Below are positions 62,441 through 64,000 of a DNA stretch of 64,000 nt, piece by piece. Origin of the DNA: Chryseosolibacter sp964551035 (GTDB lineage: Bacteria; Bacteroidota; Bacteroidia; Cytophagales; Cyclobacteriaceae). Under the pieces are notes generated by a model. The model had not been told where the DNA came from and did not search any database. It saw nothing but the letters and a program-made list of their open reading frames with translations. The stretch spans positions 62,001 through 126,000 of the forward strand of contig CAZKBK010000009.1 in the NCBI GenBank assembly GCA_964551035.1. Direction: 5' to 3'. Numbering within the stretch: the stretch's first letter is position 1; each line of letters begins with the position of its first letter. The translations under genes were made by a program, and so were the position numbers.

Positions 62441-62817
62441 GGGTCTTTGAATTCGCCCTGCCGATAGCCATAGTCATAATCTTGCGCAGGATTCAGGAGC
62501 GTCGCACCGGCGTTCAACGCCTTGTTCATAACCGCATCGACATCGTCAACAAAAAGCCCGATAAGGGTCGTTACCCCTTTGATCTTTGCCGGTTCATAAT
62601 GTCCGCCGTTGGGCTTTTCCTCATGCACATGAAATAATGCGCCATTGATAGAAAGTTCAGCCACATGGACGCTTCCATCATCGTTCGTCCATCGCCGAAG
62701 CTCAACTGCACCCAACCCTTCGGTGTAAAAGCTAATATCACGGACCCCCCTTTTGATATAAAGCTGCGGGGCGAAACGCACTTCGCTCATGTTGTCTGTA
62801 GTTTTGTTATCGGTCAA
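62404..62817 (-). CDS. VOC family protein (PhnB/glyoxalase-like)
   Basis: A 137-residue VOC protein: FAPQLYIKRGVRDISFYTEG opens module 1, VHVAELSINGALFHVHEE has the metal-ligand-like Glu and His, VTTLIGLFVDDVDAVMNKAL opens module 2, and GEFKDPFGHHWLIETKI is the hallmark C-terminus. Role unknown. Starts at 62817 or 62790. Its 3' end is within the duplicated segment. Confidence 0.9.
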   Translation of the reverse strand: MTDNKTTDNMSEVRFAPQLYIKRGVRDISFYTEGLGAVELRRWTNDDGSVHVAELSINGALFHVHEEKPNGGHYEPAKIKGVTTLIGLFVDDVDAVMNKALNAGATLLNPAQDYDYGYRQGEFKDPFGHHWLIETKI

Positions 62818-62833
62818 CTATCAACATTGCGTG

Positions 62834-63058
62834 TCATGAGTGGCGTTTCTGCGACCTGCGGTCCGTCAATCGCATCAGTACAAATCCAACCAACGCGCCG
62901 CTTGAAGTTACCAATGTCCATACCAGCCGGCCCTGGTCAGAGTCGATCTTACCGAACCGGTAGTCGAGTTCGACATTGTCAGTCCAGAAGTAACTTGCAA
63001 CTCCGCCCAAAAAAAGCGTTAGCCCAATGGCGAATAAAACTTGTCCTGTTATTTTCAT
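62834..63058 (-). CDS. Small two-helix membrane protein
   Basis: A 74-residue protein beginning MKITGQVLFAIGLTLFLGG, with hydrophobic segments at about 5-24 and 46-63 and a basic end (RLTDRRSQKRHS). Ends 16 bp before the VOC start, so the two could share a transcript. Family not recognised. Confidence 0.6.
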   Translation of the reverse strand: MKITGQVLFAIGLTLFLGGVASYFWTDNVELDYRFGKIDSDQGRLVWTLVTSSGALVGFVLMRLTDRRSQKRHS

Positions 63059-63103
63059 GCGATTTCAATCATTGTCGTTCGGGAAAGTACCCATTCATAA
63101 CCC

Positions 63104-63283
63104 TTAGCTGTCGCTATTTTTCTTCTCCTTCTTCGTCCACCCCCCGATCAAAAAAGCAGCGGGTAAAATAAGCAGAAAAGTTTTAAACCATCCTGAGTCT
63201 CCATAAGTGTCCGTAAATTCTACGACAAGGAATACTACAAAGAAAAGTCCTAACAGAAAGAAATAATTATTTCTCTTATTCAT
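63104..63283 (-). CDS. Small two-helix membrane protein
   Basis: A 59-residue frame beginning MNKRNNYFFLLGLFFVVFLV, a second hydrophobic stretch WFKTFLLILPAAFLIGG and a Lys-rich end (KKEKKNSDS). Short but has the composition of a genuine membrane peptide and lies in line with the small gene at 62834. Family not recognised. Confidence 0.5.
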   Translation of the reverse strand: MNKRNNYFFLLGLFFVVFLVVEFTDTYGDSGWFKTFLLILPAAFLIGGWTKKEKKNSDS

Positions 63284-63365
63284 GATTGGGGTTATTACTC
63301 ATTTGGAAAAATACTGACCGGAAAAAGTATCAACGGATGATGCACTCATTACACCTATTTCATGA

Positions 63366-63728
63366 TCACCATTCCTGTATTACAATTCCGAGCTGCTTAT
63401 CCGTTATGCCGAATTCCTTCGCGCCCCACGGGCGAAGGGTTACCTGGTTCAGATTTGGATGCAGTAACTCCGGGTTGGACGCTGCGATTCTTTCGTATAC
63501 GTCGCTAATATTATTGGTCACCAATCTGAATTCCGGATTATGCTCTTCAGCCAGCGTCTTGTTCTGAAAAAGATTTATCCGAAGCCCATCCTTTTCGAGA
63601 ACACAAAAGGGAGTTTTCGCATTCAGCTCGTTATGTTCAATCCTGAATTGCAGACAATCAACAAACAATTTTATCCCATCCCTGATGTCGACGTAAAACA
63701 CGTTGGGAACAAGTCCTATAAAGGTCAT
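63366..63728 (-). CDS. VOC family protein
   Basis: A 120-residue protein: IGLVPNVFYVDIRDGIKLFV, then PFCVLEKDGLRINLFQNKTL, FRLVTNNISDVYERIAASNP and a C-terminal WGAKEFGITDKQLGIVIQEW. These are the two VOC modules with the late FGITD..G...I.E variant of the metal-ligand strand. A second VOC gene lies 549 bp downstream. Confidence 0.85.
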   Translation of the reverse strand: MTFIGLVPNVFYVDIRDGIKLFVDCLQFRIEHNELNAKTPFCVLEKDGLRINLFQNKTLAEEHNPEFRLVTNNISDVYERIAASNPELLHPNLNQVTLRPWGAKEFGITDKQLGIVIQEW

Positions 63729-63792
63729 CCTTGAATTGGTTGTCGCTGATAATTGATTCGCTCCTTTTAGCTGCGACCTTTATATTATGACA

Positions 63793-63831
63793 GCCCGGAT
63801 TTTGATACGGGTCTTCAACGTGGTTGCCGGG
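63793..63831. terminator. Hairpin upstream of the VOC gene
   Basis: GCCCGG and CCGGGC form a 6-bp stem about 65 bp upstream of the VOC start and downstream of the partial gene to the right. No U-tract; weak. Confidence 0.3.
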
Positions 63832-63904
63832 CAAATTTAGGGGAACCAGACTTCAATTCAAACTACCCTCAAAAGCCGGCGGTAGCTTCTTCCCGGCGTT
63901 TTAC

Positions 63905-64000
63905 TTAATCCAACCTTCTAAACGTCAACACCGTCCCGGAACTCGTGGCGTCAAAAAACCTCCCGATCGTCAATACGTCACCGGACTGCCTGAAGTGATA
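63905..64000 (-). CDS. C-terminal end of a protein, 5' part outside window
   Basis: 31 codons read in from the right edge, ending SSGTVLTFRRLD and TAA (63905-63907): DVLTIGRFFDATSSGTVLTF. The pattern resembles the last strands of lipocalin-like Bacteroidota lipoproteins (LTFxRxD end), but the fragment is too short for assignment. Confidence 0.5.
   Translation of the reverse strand, partial: YHFRQSGDVLTIGRFFDATSSGTVLTFRRLD

Overview
The window looks like a draft scaffold from the Bacteroidota, probably order Cytophagales (inference). The evidence is a SusC/SusD pair, a giant SprB-repeat adhesin with a type IX secretion C-terminal domain next to a PorP/SprF protein, TTTG / TAnnTTTG promoters, few Shine-Dalgarno sequences, and DUF4256, SatD-DUF3307 and NamZ families. 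Three runs of exactly 100 N (12800-12899, 12995-13094, 42561-42660) are scaffold gaps; all three lie in repeats.

Layout. 1-5.4 kb: housekeeping-type genes (OsmC, lipoprotein, pirin, a probable lipid gene trio of methyltransferase, VanZ-like protein and diacylglycerol kinase). 5.4-9.1 kb: DUF4256, a four-unit tandem repeat block, then a minus-strand ArsR-SRPBCC-DoxX-YdeI operon. 9.6-17.7 kb: sulfotransferase, giant adhesin (one gene split by two gaps) and PorP/SprF, a gliding/T9SS surface module. 17.9-23.5 kb: two-subunit molybdenum hydroxylase, VOC protein, an ECF41-type sigma factor with its carboxymuconolactone-decarboxylase partner, SRPBCC. 23.6-28.3 kb: SatD-DUF3307 pair behind an array of four palindromes, MpaB-like DUF2236 protein, HelD-like helicase. 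28.3-33.6 kb: exonuclease, a second ArsR-SRPBCC-DoxX operon, methyltransferase, EamA exporter, NamZ. 33.6-42 kb: a 1382-residue ATPase-histidine kinase and a 1280-residue phosphodiester glycosidase/metallophosphoesterase fusion. 42-51.5 kb: SusCD, a GHL10-type hydrolase, a GlcNAc-kinase-like protein and a NarL-type regulator, suggesting an amino-sugar or cell-wall glycan uptake locus. 52.3-58.7 kb: tripartite RND efflux operon. 58.7-64 kb: an AT-rich, rearranged accessory zone with a duplicated 224-bp segment, a 2.2-kb insertion carrying a GC-rich, actinobacterial-looking hydrolase and a frameshifted XRE gene pair, small membrane proteins and VOC proteins.

Most notable: (i) a composite dispersed repeat at four loci whose CATTCGTCATTCG end abuts gene 3' ends, and in three cases supplies the final Glu codon and stop; (ii) four ATATTGA-N8-TCAATAT-type palindromes upstream of satD; (iii) two paralogous ArsR operons with the same operator layout; (iv) tandem GGTCACA-N14-GGTC motifs at the ECF41 locus; (v) an 18-bp motif at the same distance upstream of susC and of the sugar-kinase operon; (vi) a datable insertion history at 58.8-62.4 kb.
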